Source: Pagrus major
Lineage: Eukaryota; Chordata; Actinopteri; Spariformes; Sparidae
DNA length: 64,000 bases
Assembly (NCBI RefSeq): GCF_040436345.1
Contig: NC_133221.1
Span: forward strand, 24,994,665 to 25,058,664
Reading direction: 5' to 3'
The notes below the pieces were generated by a model. It saw only the letters and a program-made list of their open reading frames with translations, was not told the origin of the DNA and did not search any database. Of the stretch, positions 20,401-34,084 are shown in pieces. The position numbers were made by a program, and so were the translations under genes. Numbering within the stretch: position 1 is the stretch's first letter; each line of letters opens with the position of its first letter.

Positions 20401-23156
20401 GTTTGCAGAAATATAAATGCCCACATTTTATCCTGGCAACACTGTTGTATAATCAAAATCACAGCCATAGTCACAATCCTTAACACCTAAATGCAGTTTA
20501 ACATTGCATGACCGCATGTGACTTTGAGACTGTAGGTGGGTACATCCGTAGTGTATTAATAATGTGTATATTCATTATTTATTAAATTTTTTTACATTCT
20601 TAAAACATTCATAGCCATAACAGGCATTTTTCACAGCAGACATTTTAACTTCAAAGCAACATAAATGAGACTCAAGTCATAATAAACTGATATGATCCTC
20701 TTGGTCTCATGGACTTCCTCTGGAGTATGACACATGTCAGCAGTCAGTCCAACCAGCTCCCTAAACTTTAACCACAAAGAACACATAAATAAACTTGATA
20801 ACACCCACGTCTCTCATTACCTCCATTAGCATAGTATTCTTTCTTATCACTAAACCACAGAGGTCAGAGGTCAGAAATTTTATTTGGGAGCTTCAAATGT
20901 CTGACCTTGAGTGGAATGCAGCATAGCAGCGTGTAAATGTCAGCGTCTAATGTTGCGTTTGTGGCATTTTGCCTCAGTTAGCTCTTCGGATTCGGATCCA
21001 AGACTCGCACCTGCTGAGGACAAAAATGCAAATTAAATGTCATAAAATGTGAACACTCCTGCCAGAGAATTCAACAAGTCCAAACATGCCTCATACTCAC
21101 TCTGTGCTTCACCTTGACTGATCCACTTTTTCTTATCTCCCTCATTGTGACCTTGCAGTAGCAGGGAAGTCCCTGGCGCCGCGCATTTTGAAAATTATCA
21201 GCTCTGGTTGATTGATCGCAATGACAAAGCCTTAAATGCATTCCTAAGATAAGAGCCACCCACTAGAGAGAGGAATGTCAATATTTAGGTATTGAATTAA
21301 TCTGCAGGTCAACAGAGAAGTTGTAAGAAAAAGGCCAATGCAGACGGAGCATGGGAACTTGGATCTGACACTAAATCTCTCATGAGCCTTTGTCCTTGAC
21401 TTCCAGCTGGCTGTGGTGTTGTTACCTCTGTTAAACCAATGGGATGCCTAGAAATAGTCCTAGCTTTGTGTGGCGACTGTAAACCAAGAAAGTCTTTCAC
21501 TATTTTCCATCTCCATCCATCCATTCCCTCAGCGCTTCACAGCGTGGTGGAGATTTTTTTTTTCATCCGCGATGGAAAAAGAGGAGCAGCGCCACACCGT
21601 TTAGCTGCTGACTGTACTATTTGGATTTATGCAAATCCACGTCTTAGTGCATCCAAACTGACTGCTGGGGGAGTTTGGTTTATGTCCCTGTCGTCGGCTG
21701 TAATGTGATTATCCTCGCTCTGCGGGGGCTGAATGTGTGGAAGTTTGTGTCTTGTCATTAGAACTGTAAATGACAGGGATGCATGGAGAGACAGCGAAAG
21801 AGCAGGGGGGGAGAGTGAGGCCTCGTGGTGCGGGTGGGGGTGGAGGGGGTTAGCTGGGAGATTTGAGCCATACCAGGGCTTTACTGCAGGCCACAATAGC
21901 ATGTGTGGTGATTGTGTTGAAGGCTTGGCGTCCAGGGCCCGAGCCTCCCCCCGGGGACTGTTGTGTGTGGGGGCCGCGGCTTTCGCTTTCAGTGCTTTTC
22001 CCCTCCTTCTTGTGGCTTGTTAGATGTCTTTGTTCTCAGGGCGAAGGTCAATTTGAAAAGAAATAAGGAGGGAGGAAAACATTACCATTGCACTGTTCAT
22101 GTATGACCTCTCCCTATACCACCGCCCTTCCATCTTTTTTTGTTTTATGTTCCTCTGGCAGCTCTCAGTGTCATGCGTGGACTCAAAAAAAACACGGCAA
22201 CGCTGAGGAATTTACATCCTCGCTAATTTTAGCAATGGGTTCCTGACCAGAAAACACATCCTCCAATTTCTGTCTATATTGGTCTTCCTGCGTCTTTCCT
22301 CTGCTGTTTCTCTCACCAGCGCTCCAGGGCTTTTGCAAGATTATTCTGCTCTCTAAGTCTCCTCCAGGCCCCCCAATTTTCCTATTTTCACTTCATTCTC
22401 GTTGAAAAGATTTTATATGTCCTGATCCAAGATTACACACAGAATGCTGCCAAAGCTCCTCTCCAGGTTTAATCCCTGTAAAAACAAACTAAGCTCCTGG
22501 AACAAAATGCTCTAACGAGATAGTGAGGAGCAAATAATTATTACCAGGATCTGGCGTTTCCCGAACTGTGCTGCTGAGCTCTGTTTGATGTCAGCACGAG
22601 GCGACATGAGGGGGAGTGGAGAGCAGAAACACAAGCCGCTGTTGACATAAGCCTTGTCCTGCTGCAGACTCTTTGTATATTTGGAAACGCCGGCCTAATT
22701 CACTCCATATTCCTGCTAATGGCACCGCTGATGTCACTCAACACATAAAAAATCTCACCGATCCGGTCGTTACAAGAGCCCATAAACAGCTCGGTGCTGC
22801 TGTTCCATAGGTGCTTTTCTGTCCGCTGCAGTTTTCAAGAAGGTTTTGTCGAAGAGGGAATCATCAAACTGGAGCAGCAGAGTTTTGAGCTATCTGATTC
22901 TTAACACACCAAACCTAAAATCATCTTTTAACTTCATTATCGGTTCGTCTGTGAGGTCTGGTCCTGCAGGAAGCAGAGCTGAAAAATGAAAAAGGTCACT
23001 AAGTTCATATTTGTGCACTGAGGGAAAAAAACAAACATGCAGTGATATTTGGCCTTTAGTGAATGACGTTCCAATGAGGTCTGCACATGTGGAAAGCACA
23101 CTGTAAGGGACAGTTGACCTCAAAGTCCACAATACATAACAATCTAGATGATTAAA

Positions 23157-23330
23157 GCAACATTATGTAACTTTCTTTTGCCTTCAGGATCATGTTGATG
23201 GTACAGTGTCTTGTAACAGGGTGAATGGTGTCTCTATCACTTGTTTCTCCACTGTGTAACTTCAGTGAGAGGGTAGGATCACAGCGTTACATACATGTTT
23301 ACTTCAACATACAAGTTTTCAACACATAAC
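23157..23330 (+). repeat. Possible dispersed repeat fragment (ATTATGTAACTTT type)
   Basis: Starts AAAGCAACATTATGTAACTTT, a pattern I associate with a frequent teleost repeat; loosely similar starts are at 52513 and 56203. No terminal repeats were identified. Confidence 0.35.
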
Positions 23331-24084
23331 ATTGTAATGTCGTAATGAGTTTTGTTTGTAGTTCGCACCTACATTACGTCTGACACATTGTTACAGAGCT
23401 GGGATTCGTATGAACGACAGTGGTGGTGCACACTGGTCGATTATTTGAACATACAGTATGTGCTCTTTTGCAGCAATGTAGTTTACAGTATCAATGAGAA
23501 GTAAAAGAGGACTAAATGGACAAAAAAGAGGATACATGCTCAACTAAAGCAATTATAAGCAGGTAAAACAGATACTAAAAATGGTCTTTGTAACCACAAC
23601 ATTAACATCGAAAAGCAGTTTTTACCCAATTCCTGGTCACCATCTTAAACTGACACTCAAAGGTGGCATTTACACAGTTGTAGAAGAAGTATTAAGAACT
23701 TTTAAGATAAGATTAAATAAGATTGTCATCCATGTATACAGTGTACAGGAACATAATGGTGTTTCTCTCGGTCCACGATGCAAAACAAAAGAATGAATGA
23801 TGCAACTGTCAGTTGAAGTGAAGCAAACACTCACAACACATAAGGTGCAAACAACAGAATACAAAAACAGGTACAGACATGTAGTGCAGTACACAGGACA
23901 ACAATACAAGAAAACTGTAAATATAAGCAGTGTACATGAGTGTGAAGTGAAGTAGTGTAGTAAAAGGCAGTAAAAGTAGTTTGTTGCTCCCTTAGGATGT
24001 TTGTATGTAAACAGGGTGTATGGAGGCAGTCAAACAGGCCATGTTCAAGTAAAGTGAGGTAAAGTATGAAGTAACTAGTGCGCT

Positions 24085-24765
24085 CAGTAAAAGTTCTGAC
24101 ACTACACTGTGAAAATACTCCACTACAAGTGAAAGTCCTGCATTCAATACCTTTCAAGTATCATGAAGTATCATCATTAAAACGTAAAAGTAAAAGTACT
24201 TCTTATGTAGAAAATGTTCCCTGTGTCACTATCATATCTGATGTTTTTGGATTAATAACTGCTGCATTCATGTGTTGTATTTTATTGCTGCACACGTTCG
24301 AGGTTGAACTAATTTGGACTACTCTATGTACTGTTGGGTAGTTTAGCAGTGCATCATATTCTATAAGATCATCTCATGTTTGTGAGAACCACGTATCTCT
24401 ACAGAGTCAACTTTTCATGAACTCAGACAAACAGCCTGGTTTCAGCTTCGTGACGATGCTTTTTCCAGCAAATCAAAGAGGCTTTACTAATTGTTTGTTT
24501 ATCTTAAGAAGTAGGAGAAGTTTTCTCAACCCATTAATGAACTCTTCATCCTTCAGTTTATCACAAACACTCACATTAACCAGAACGGAGATACTGTACA
24601 TGGTTTTCAATGGACAGAAAGAGTATGATTAATTGTGATCTGAAAAGTAACTAGTAACTAAAGCTGACAGATGTATTGGAGTAAAAAGTAAAATACTGTA
24701 CCTTGAATTTGTACTGTACAATACTTGAGTAAATATACTCACTTACATGCCACCACTGGCAACCT
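24085..24765 (+). mobile_element. Teleost nonautonomous element rich in AGTAAAAGTACTT
   Basis: Contains AGTAAAAGTTCTGAC, ATACTCCACTACAAGTGAAA, AGTAAAAGTACTTC and, at the far end, ACTTGAGTAAATATACTC and TACATGCCACCACTGG. I recall this order from a very common teleost repeat. A fragment of the same end occurs near 226-248. Confidence 0.55.
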
Positions 24766-27439
24766 TGACATATAAAATGCATTGATGTGTATTGTAAATA
24801 TCTCAGCTCATAAACCTGAAAGCTGAATGGTAAACAGGATCGGGAGTGGAGGCAGCAGCATCACTATAATCCTGAACTGAGAGAAAATCTGCTCCAATAA
24901 TCATCTTTTTACAGAAGCTGATTTTGTACACAAGACAAGCTTTAGTCACTGTTTACTAAAAAGATTTTCCACGGGACATTTAGATGTAAATTTGTAATCA
25001 AACCAAGTCAAAATGTTCTGCAATCCTCTCAGTATTAAACCTGTCCAAGGTCAACATATATAAGTTATATTGTGTCCATGTCTTTGGATCTTGAGAAGTG
25101 CATGAACGTGTTTAATTTGTGTAAACATGCCACACTGTATTTAAGGAGAGAAAAACATTTCTGAACATCTAATTTGACAGAATCAGAACCACATGACTGT
25201 CTGCAACAATGATGAGGACCCAAGATCAAACAAAGACCCCATAAAACATTGCTGGGTCCTGAATTATAGGTCCATTAAGGTGGATTATGTATGCTTTTAT
25301 GACAGACATTTTACAAAAAAACATCTTTGTAGTGTCTGTGATGTAAACCACAGGTTTCTGAAGGGATGTTATCAAGCCTGGATTTGAGTTTACTGCTCAC
25401 TGTCATTGTTGTTAGCTACTGGAGCCAGAAAATCCACATTTGATTAGAGAGGGAGTCAGGGTGGACCTGTGGAGTGGGTTTAATGGCAGCCACTCTGATA
25501 GGCTGAGACACATCAGAGTCAACTACTGGCCAAATATGTTGACACACAAAGAATTTGACTCTCTCAGTAGCTCTTAATACATTTCGAGAGAGCTGAGAGG
25601 TAATGTACAGGAAGATTCAAATATAGACATGCAGCTAAACACAGGGAGCAAGGCTAAACAAAGATAAGCAAACATAAACATATAGCTAGTATGTTCAGGT
25701 ATGTAGGCATGAAGATTAAACATAGAGTTTATATATTTATAACTGTATAAACAGGATTGTGGTCTGCTTCTGTGCTAAACAAGCATGGCAATGTAAAGAA
25801 TGTTGAAATAAATAAGTAGGTGCGTACAGAAGTAGTTTTATATGCACCTATCGGCCAGTAGAATATGTGTACTGTGTAAACAACTGGCTTTGACTTACAT
25901 GTGACAATATGTATCTTCTTCTGTGTCTTTTTAATGAAGCAATGTTTTTGTAAATTACCAGCAGGACCTACAACATAATGAGGGAAGTATACAATTCATC
26001 AATTGTGAAAAAAATATTTTGATCATGGATTCATTGTTTGGGTCATTCCCTATTTTCTGCTTCTCATCGTGAGGATTTGCCTGCATTTCTTTGTCTCATG
26101 TGATGTGTGTGTGAGTGAATTCCATATCTTTGGGTTTTCGACTGTTGGCTGAACCAAATTAACAATTAGAAGACGAACTTCTCCAAAGTAAAAACCTTCT
26201 AGGAAAATGTTACGAAATCCCTTGGAAAGATCACTGGCAGTACAGTGCACTGTGATCCAGTGATGTGTCTTTTGGATTACTCTGTTGTCCAAACAAGCCA
26301 AACTAATTCCAACAATAAGGATGCAGATCAGCTGAAGGAGGGAGTGCAGCTTCGATCTTTTCCATGATGGGAGCTGCAATCTAATCTTTCTGAAATTCAT
26401 AATGAGGAACAACAATTGTGGAAGGTCATAAGGGACATTGTTCGTAAAATACCTACTTTTCCCAGAATCTTGAGGAATACCCCCGCGCTCTCTGTTAGAC
26501 AGCTTGAACTACACTGTATTGTGTTCAGTATATCATCTATACCAGTGGTTCACACACACTGGTGTGCTGTGAGGCAAGTCCAGACCGTAGAGTAATATTG
26601 AAATATACAACTAATGTTGACTTTTCACAGACATTCAGTACCTTGTACAGACACAAAATCTATACCCTACAAAAATCTTTTAAAAACTCTACAGGGAACT
26701 GAAAATAAACGTGTACAAAGTGATAAGATAACACTTGTTATAGAGGCTTTTTTGCATGGATACAAATACAGGTGTGCCTTTGACACAAAAAGTTTTTATT
26801 TCATTTTATGTTATTATGTTTTTACCTTTTATTGCACACACTGTTTCATTCACAAACGTACTGAAAAATATGCTGGAACATTACTAATGCTTTTCTAATA
26901 TTTTATCAACCAAACTATAATTTAATTAATGGAAAAATAAATAAGTGCTCTCGTATGACACTTTCCGTCATTAACCTATTGCCGTATTTCAAATGAAAAG
27001 CTGATTTTTTTAATGGAGTTCAATACAGTCAGAGACCTCCCATCACCAGCATCTAGAGGACATCAGTGGTACTGCAACTTAAATCTTTCAGCTTTCAACC
27101 GCTGTGGTAGTTTCTTCCATATAAATGTTTTCTGGAGCTTCATTGAATTCACTTTTACCTTTTAACTGTATGGGTGGTATGTCCTAATAGGTCCATGTAT
27201 ACGTCTGTGATTACATCTAATTAAATGTTTTTTTCCCCCTGTCAATAGAAGAACCAAGGCCTAAAAGGTAACAGTTTTACAAGAGCAAAATTCACATAAA
27301 CAAAGCAAAAGCTCTAAAGCGCTGTGTCATTATTCTATTTCTCTTACCCAGCAGGATGTGTCTCTCTCTGCGACTTTACAGCTCTTTTTTCCTGCAGAGC
27401 TATTCTTTGTCTGAGCGCGCCCCCCTCTCTTAATTTCCG

Positions 27440-27700
27440 CCTGTCTGCATATGTTTTGGAGGCCATTAATCGTGCCCTGCACAACATGCACCCCAGCAGA
27501 TAATTACAGTCATTAAACCAATTAGGGAGCACATGGAGGGGAGGCTTCAGTCAGGCCCCGAGGCCTCCCACTCCTGTTCTTCTCCACCAGGACGGCCGAG
27601 GTGGTCCGCTCAACCTCTGGCAAAGCCTTGAATAAAGAAGGGAGTGCATTACTTCAGCCCGGCTCGAGATTAATGCAATTTCCTGTTGGTGTAGCCTTGA
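27440..27700. promoter_or_regulatory. Candidate conserved non-coding element
   Basis: A repeat-free stretch with clustered homeodomain-type cores (CCATTAATCG, GATAATTACAG, CATTAAACCAATTAGG, GATTAATGC) in a balanced-GC background, unlike the AT-rich flanks. Proposed only from motif density; no comparison was possible. Confidence 0.25.
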
Positions 27701-28584
27701 GAGACCTTGCCAACTCTGCTGCAGGCAAACTAACCAGAGCCATTAGCCAGCAGAAGTGCTCCCCATTTTCACATCCTACAACAGCCATTTAGGTTGGTGT
27801 CATCAAAATATGTGTTCCTCAGTACCAAGCAAGCTATTTTGGTGCTACTGTGGCAAAACAGAAAATTAGAAAAAGAAATCAGAAGTGGTAGGAAAGGGAG
27901 GGGAGAGTGGTCAATCTGCAGACAGTGGTTTTCACCATGCTCAGCCTATCATGTGATTCTAGAGCTAATATTATGGTTTCATTGTGCCTGACACTGTGGG
28001 AGTTCTGGCAGCGGGAGGCCGTAACACACAATACTTTAAAATTTGATTACTTAGTTATTGAGACGAATGGAACTGAGACTTCCAGTCACTGTCCACATGT
28101 GCAGGCAAGCCGCAGAAAGTCCCTCACACTTCCTCAGGAAGTCTCTGATGGTTAGTCATGTTGGACAACAAACCGTCCCACGTTGTTTCGGTGAGATGTT
28201 TCCCAGCATTCTTCATGTTGTGCTTGGCGCTCGTGTCTCCGAGCTCCGCGAAGAAAAGCAAAAGTGAAAGCCAACGAAGAACAAGGAGCTCCATACAGGT
28301 TTCCTCTGCTGACTTATGAATGACAGTGAAAGTGAAATGTAGATCTTGTACTGACTCCAGAATACATCAACAAAGAACAATATATCAAATCCAGCAGGTT
28401 GAAGATAACATCATGACAGGCGCATTGCAGGCCAAACAGGGCTCCAGCCAGAACTCCTGACTACATATTAATGGTGTGAGCTTTGTTCCCTGGCGACGTC
28501 CTCAGAAGTTATAAAATGGGGATAAAACTAGAGAAGACAAGAAACATTAGGAATTGAGGAACTTTTATCCGCACTACACTCGTA

Positions 28585-28860
28585 GAGGCGCCATTGAACA
28601 TTTTGGGACTTTCAGTTATTAACTTTCTTTCCAAAAGTTAGTTAAAAGGATTGATATCATTCTCATGTCTATTTTTACAGAGCTTGAGCCAGGAGTAGAT
28701 TAGCCTAGCTTAGCATGATGACTGGAAGCAAAGGGAAACAGCTAGCTTGACTCTCTCCACAGTTCAAAAATGCACCTTAGACTTTAATGATTAACACATT
28801 TTTAGCCGCTAGGGCAGATGGATAAACCGTTTCTTAAGATATAGTTTGCTGCCACACTTT
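28585..28860 (+). repeat. Teleost repeat fragment (GCCTAGCTTAGCAT type)
   Basis: Contains ACATTTTGGGACTTTC, TCATGTCTATTTTTACAGAG and TTAGCCTAGCTTAGCATGA followed by GGGAAACAGCTAGCTTGACTC. Parts of the same repeat recur at 52368-52510 and 53290-53460. It ends just before the foldback element. Confidence 0.55.
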
Positions 28861-28871
28861 ATGTAAAAGTA

Positions 28872-29595
28872 CGGAAGCCCTAAAGGGACATGCATTCATA
28901 CATTCCTCCGTTTTCCCGTGATAACGAGTTAATTTCATTTGTTTTCTCGAGATCTCAAGTTATTATCTCGAAATAACAACTGCCATTTTCCCGAGATAAC
29001 GGGATAATTTTCTTGAGATCTCGAGATAACGAAACTTTGTTTTCCCGAGATAACGATATAATTAATTCGAGATCTCGAGATAATGACTGTGATATGATAG
29101 GCCTGTGATTATGGAGACGCCCGGGACCTCGTAGCTGGTCAGCTATGTAGTTAACGACGACATCAGGCTCACTTAGATTGCGCTGCCGATATAGCTGAAG
29201 CCTTGCTGACCGTCTTTTTAGATTACGCACACTAATGTGTATATTATCTGTAATAGCAAGGCATAACGCTATTTCAGCCTGTCAGGCCTTGATTGAAAAG
29301 ATATGTGCCGCAGTGATCGATATGCTCCTGCTCCTCTGACATTGCTACACTGAATGATGTTTCCTGCAATGATTTAATATACTACAGATCTCTAATTAAT
29401 TATATCGTTATCTCGGGAAAACAAAGTTTCGTTATCTCGAGATCTCGAGAAAATTATCCCGTTATCTCGGGAAAACGGCAGTTGTTATTTCGAGATAATA
29501 ACTCGAGATCTCGAGAAAACGAATGAAATTAACTCGTTATCACGGGAAAACGGAGGAAATAAAATGTATGAATGCATGGCCCTTTAGGGCTTCCG
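28872..29595. mobile_element. Foldback DNA transposon, 724 bp, with ~205-bp inverted arms
   Basis: The left arm (28872-29075) and right arm (29386-29595) are inverted copies beginning CGGAAGCCCTAAAGGG and ending CCCTTTAGGGCTTCCG, flanked by TA on both sides (28870-28871, 29596-29597). Each arm carries three TTTTCCCG(T/A)GATAACG-type repeats alternating with palindromic CGAGATCTCGAG boxes, likely transposase-binding sites. The ~310-bp centre encodes, on the minus strand, a short fragment resembling the N-terminal part of integrase-core (DDE) transposases. The family is not identified. Confidence 0.85.
29100..29280 (-). pseudogene. Transposase-like relic inside foldback element
   Basis: The minus strand reads NLKRRSARLQLYR, then SEPDVVVNYIADQLRGPGRL followed by His, before running into the inverted arm. 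The pattern (LKR..., LYR, ..., QL-GPG-LH) resembles the segment before the DDE domain in integrase-core transposases of fish genomes, from memory. It is only ~60 residues, so the element is nonautonomous. Confidence 0.45.
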
Positions 29596-30314
29596 TATAA
29601 AAGTTACAATATGGAAGATTTTTAGTTGAAAACATTGAAAAATTCACAAAAATTATGTGTTGCAGAGATGTCTACCAAAGTTAGCATGCTAACAAGCTAT
29701 CCGCAGCCCACCCTGGTCTTGAACTCCTGTGCTTGTGATGTAAATGGCAAAACTTTCCGAGCTCCCAGTGCAGACCACTAGCTGCACAGCTAACTGAACT
29801 AACTAGCTAATGGCAGCTACAGTTAGCAACAGTTAGCGGTTACTTATAAGCTTGAATTAGTTCAACAGGTGGCCAGTTCTTACAAATTGCACCTTTAGGT
29901 TAGGCTAACTGCCTCCCTACTCCTGCTCTGTACTTACTGCAAAGAAGCCAGCTCGCCTACGTATCTGGGTTTTTCTGTATCTCAGCAGTGAGACTCCTTT
30001 TTCCTTCTGGTAGCTGATTTAAATTTACCTGGAAAAATCAACAGGACTTTACTAGTTCATTTCAAATCTGTAACATAACAAAAATTGATAATAACCTAAT
30101 TTTAGTAGTAGCTCCCTGCAGATAATTTGTAGTGCGGTCTTATTTTCAAATGCTGCTAAACCATTAAAGTAGTTGCATGTGGTGCATGATGGTCTATGGA
30201 GCCTGAGGTTTGGAAGGCATTAATATCCTTAATACACAATCGTTCTGCTTAATTTGCTTTTAAAACATAGATCTGAATTTATGTGAATTTTCCCAACTAA
30301 ATAATTTTCAAGTG

Positions 30315-30538
30315 ACAACCCTGATTCCCAAAAATTGGGGAGCTGTGGTACTTCCCACTAAAATTCATAATGAGTTATTTTTGCAAAAACTGTAAAGTTT
30401 ATCACTCTGTACATTAAATATCTTCTCTTTGTCCTGTAGTCAATGAAATATATACAGTAAATTGAGATGTATTTGCAAATATTGCCTTCTGTCTTCATTT
30501 ACATTTTACACAGCGTCCTAACTTGGAATCAGGGTTGT
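30315..30538. mobile_element. Tc1/mariner-type MITE, 224 bp
   Basis: The ends are inverted: ACAACCCTGATTCCCAA at the left and TTGGAATCAGGGTTGT at the right, and inside them AGCTGTGG / CAGCGTCC. AT-rich centre without coding. The terminal sequence is a familiar teleost mariner-like MITE. Confidence 0.8.
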
Positions 30539-32489
30539 ATTTATGTTTTTACAGTTTACTAATCCAAGTGTCCAACACTATATTCAGGTTGTTAAATTCC
30601 AATAAGGCAAATTCAAAATCTAAAACTTAAAAACTTGTGTCATGGTACTCAGGTGAATGCTTAAATTCAGACACCATTACATCATTATGGCCACCAAGAA
30701 ATGACTCACTACACAGCAGATGCTTTGTGATTTGTCATAACAGTTAAAGCATATGTGAAACAAATTTAACGTTACCAATGACTCACTTCCATCAAATGTC
30801 CCAGTTACACAAAATACCAGAAGCCTGAAACTAGCTCACCTAAATGGAATGCAGTCGTTTTAATGTTATCAGTTACACCTGTGCTCTTCCTGCTATGACA
30901 AGCTCTGCTGTGAGAAAGATTTATAAGCGCTTAAACCTGAATGGAATCATTCAGACATCTGTTATATTAGGTTACGTTCTGACAGTCACATGATCCAATG
31001 ATCTAATCCACCTAAAGTACAAGAGGAAGAACTGTCTTTGGTCACCTGGGTGTTCAAATTGGACTTTTTCATCTTGAATTTTGACTTCTGGACTGAACTG
31101 TAGTAGTGGTTACATTCTGCTTTCTGCTTCCAGTTAACAATAATCCTTTAAATGACAGTATTACGTCTGTTATTTGCTTTCATTATGAGGTGGCCACTTT
31201 GGACACACACCAGTTTAGCAGCACTCCAAAAGCACCAAACTCTCTGATCTCAGTTTCCCATAAGGCTTTCGCCACTTGCCAAACAAGCCTTCGTCAGAGC
31301 CTCATCTGGGTTGATTTTGTTGTTGCATGTGATCCTACAACCTCAAGTGGCACTACTGCAGCCAAACCATGTTGAGTTTTCATATAAAACCTCTGACTCT
31401 TGTTCTCCTCGAGGAGCTCAATTTTTCTCAGCTGCGCCTGACCGACAGTGGAGGACAGTAGTGGGCAGCTCCACGTGTGAAATGTGGGACTGTGTGGATG
31501 GGAAGCAGGGTGGGTCTATAAAAAAACATTGAGTCCGTCAGTCTGACCTTGTAAGAGGATTAAAATACACCTCCAAGTGAGTTTTTTTCATCATATTGTA
31601 CTTAGAGTGGGAAATTCCAAAATGACACAGGTTCATTTCCCCAGCAGCTGAATCATTATTTTCATTGCAACTAGACAGGTAGTCACACTTGTATCTGATC
31701 AAATCTCGACGGGATACAATGAAAACATTCTTTCATGTATGATGTGCATATAAATGGCAATATCTGAGAATCCAGTATTGAAAGCCATCCAGCTCCCTCA
31801 TTGCCTCAAGGGACCACAGAAATGATTGTTGCTGAATGTCTGTGGCTTCCCAGCGAGGAGCATCGCAGCGTTTGTGTGTATGTGGACGATAAACGTTCCT
31901 CATGCTCCCTGTGCTCTTTTCAACCACTGGGCAAAACCCCACATTCTCATCTAATCAGATTCAAGATTTGTTTAGTTTGATGGAACATCTTAGCAGAGCA
32001 GAGACTCACTCACACATACTGTGAGGAACATAAGGAAGTCAGTTTTTAGCTATAGATGTGTAGAAGGGTTGCACAACAGCTGGGGTCCAGACCTGTTGAG
32101 GGATTGTGAAGTGTAGATGTGATCTAACAGAAATCGACTTTTCTGCAACATGCAAGGTGAGAGGCAGGAGCCGGCCCCGGGGGGATCAGGGAGGACTTTC
32201 CCCTAATGGACTGAATTATTGATGGAGCACTTTTCCTCTGCACCCACAGACCCTGGCTTTGCTCATGTGGCTTGTTGGGTTTAATAATATATTTACAAGG
32301 AGTGTGCAAGAGATAATACTCTGAAGCAACACGTGCTGCACATGTTGCTTTCCATGATATCCTGCACAAGATATGTGTGAACACAACTGTTGCACTTTTG
32401 CCTTTTTGCCACAAGAGGTCAGACTGCTCCTAACCAGCTCTCTCCTCTGTTATGACAAAGAGTGCATCTCATCTCAACATGTGCTTCAG

Positions 32490-32960
32490 GGACCGAAAAG
32501 AGTCTTTGAAAGGGTTCCAGTGATAATTAAGAATAATCCAATGGGGATAAACATAATTCCTTTCTCAAGGTTCCTTAAGCTTTTCAATGGATCTCTTGAT
32601 AGTTTTTAGGGTCCTAAAGGGCATTTCCAGGGTCAAGATATCTGAGGTTCATGAAGTTGTTTCCTGTTTTTCTCTGTTTTCCTGTGTCCCATCAGTGGGG
32701 CTCAAGGGATTTCTGGGGGGAAACCCTTGTTTCTAAAAGTTACTCATGGGTTCCTTGAGGAGGTTTCATAAATCTTACCAGTCCTTGATTAAGTTTAGGT
32801 CTTTTTAGGGTTTTTTCAGGGTGTTTTCATGGAGTCCCAGGGGTTCCACAATTTCTTCATGAGGTTTTAGGGTTTAGCATGCCTTTGGAAAAAACCCACA
32901 AGGAGGCACCTCCAGAAACCCTCCATGGACTCCTAGAATCCCCTGAAAGAAACATGGAAG
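32490..32960 (+). repeat. Degenerate GGGTTCC/AGGGTTTT-rich tract
   Basis: Loose repetition of AGGGTCC, AGGGTTTT, GGGTTCC, TTCATGAGG and similar words over ~450 bp, with no clear unit length. It looks like a decayed short-unit satellite. Confidence 0.4.
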
Positions 32961-33553
32961 ACCATTAATGACCTCAGGTAAGGCAAAATCTGCCCATGCA
33001 GGATTCCTCTTGACAAAACCTTGAAATATAGATGGTATATGCATGATCTGTATTGTTAGTCTTGTTTTCTTAATGTGAATTTGTATTTCTTTACTTCTTT
33101 CATTTCCAAGCCTCTTTCCTTGGATCCCTCTCGCTGGAGGATATTTTTGTGTATATAGTGAGTAGAACTACTGAAATGAAGAGTATCCTAGGGGCAAATA
33201 CAAGGGAAAGTAACCTTAATCAGCACAACACTCAGCTCTCTCTCATCGTGCAGAGATTTCTTTGATGTTGGTGTCAGTGTGTGCCATTTGCCAACTTTAT
33301 CCACAACATCCTCTCCATCAAATAATGCTTCTTTGCCTCCTTTCTCTGGACAATTAGTTGAAAAAAAAAAGGCTTTAAAAATCATGGAGCGGCTCGGTTG
33401 CCATGGCAACAGGATTTTCCCTGACAATAGAGGCAGTGGAGCAGGTGGTGTCGGCAAAGTCCTGTTACATTACCCAAGTGTTCGCACCGGAAGGACAAAC
33501 AGGGACAACAAGGCCCGCGGTGGGAAGTCTTGTGTCTGATTGTGTCGTTACAG

Positions 33554-33610
33554 GTGTGTGTTTGTGTGTGCGTGTGTTTGTGTGTGTGTTTGTGTGCGTG
33601 TGTGCACATG
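33554..33610 (+). repeat. Imperfect (GTGTTT)/(GT)n microsatellite
   Basis: Alternating GT with TTT and GC interruptions over about 57 nt. Confidence 0.85.
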
Positions 33611-34084
33611 TGACAGAGCTAACAAAATCACAGGAAACACAGCATGGTGTGAATATGAGTGTTATTGAGTCTAAATGTCTGAATTTTACTGAATATAAAT
33701 CCCTGAAAATTCTAGATTCGGCAGAAAAAACATCATATAACCATAAATACACCAAAGTTTGTTTCATAAAGACCATCATTTTCAGAATAAACCCCCAACA
33801 CTAACTAGATTTGACTTTTTTCTCTTATCCATATAACAAATGTAAAAATATCCTTCCTTTTAAAACCTGGAAAAATAAAACATCATTATTTCTAGACTCA
33901 TTCTCTGTGAACTTTAACATTGATCTCAATGGTGCATAAATGTGTTGGATTAGATCTAAATCTGTCCAAAAAAACGTACTGAAAATTAAAGTCAAGGTCA
34001 GAATTTAATTTTCTTTTTCAATGTTTTTTTTTTTTATATCATACTGGAAACATTGAAAAAATTTAAAACATATAAATCCCTTGA

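Noticed and set aside
28955..29230. 91-codon open frame as a host gene
   Set aside because: It lies wholly inside the foldback transposon and its second half is the translated inverted arm.
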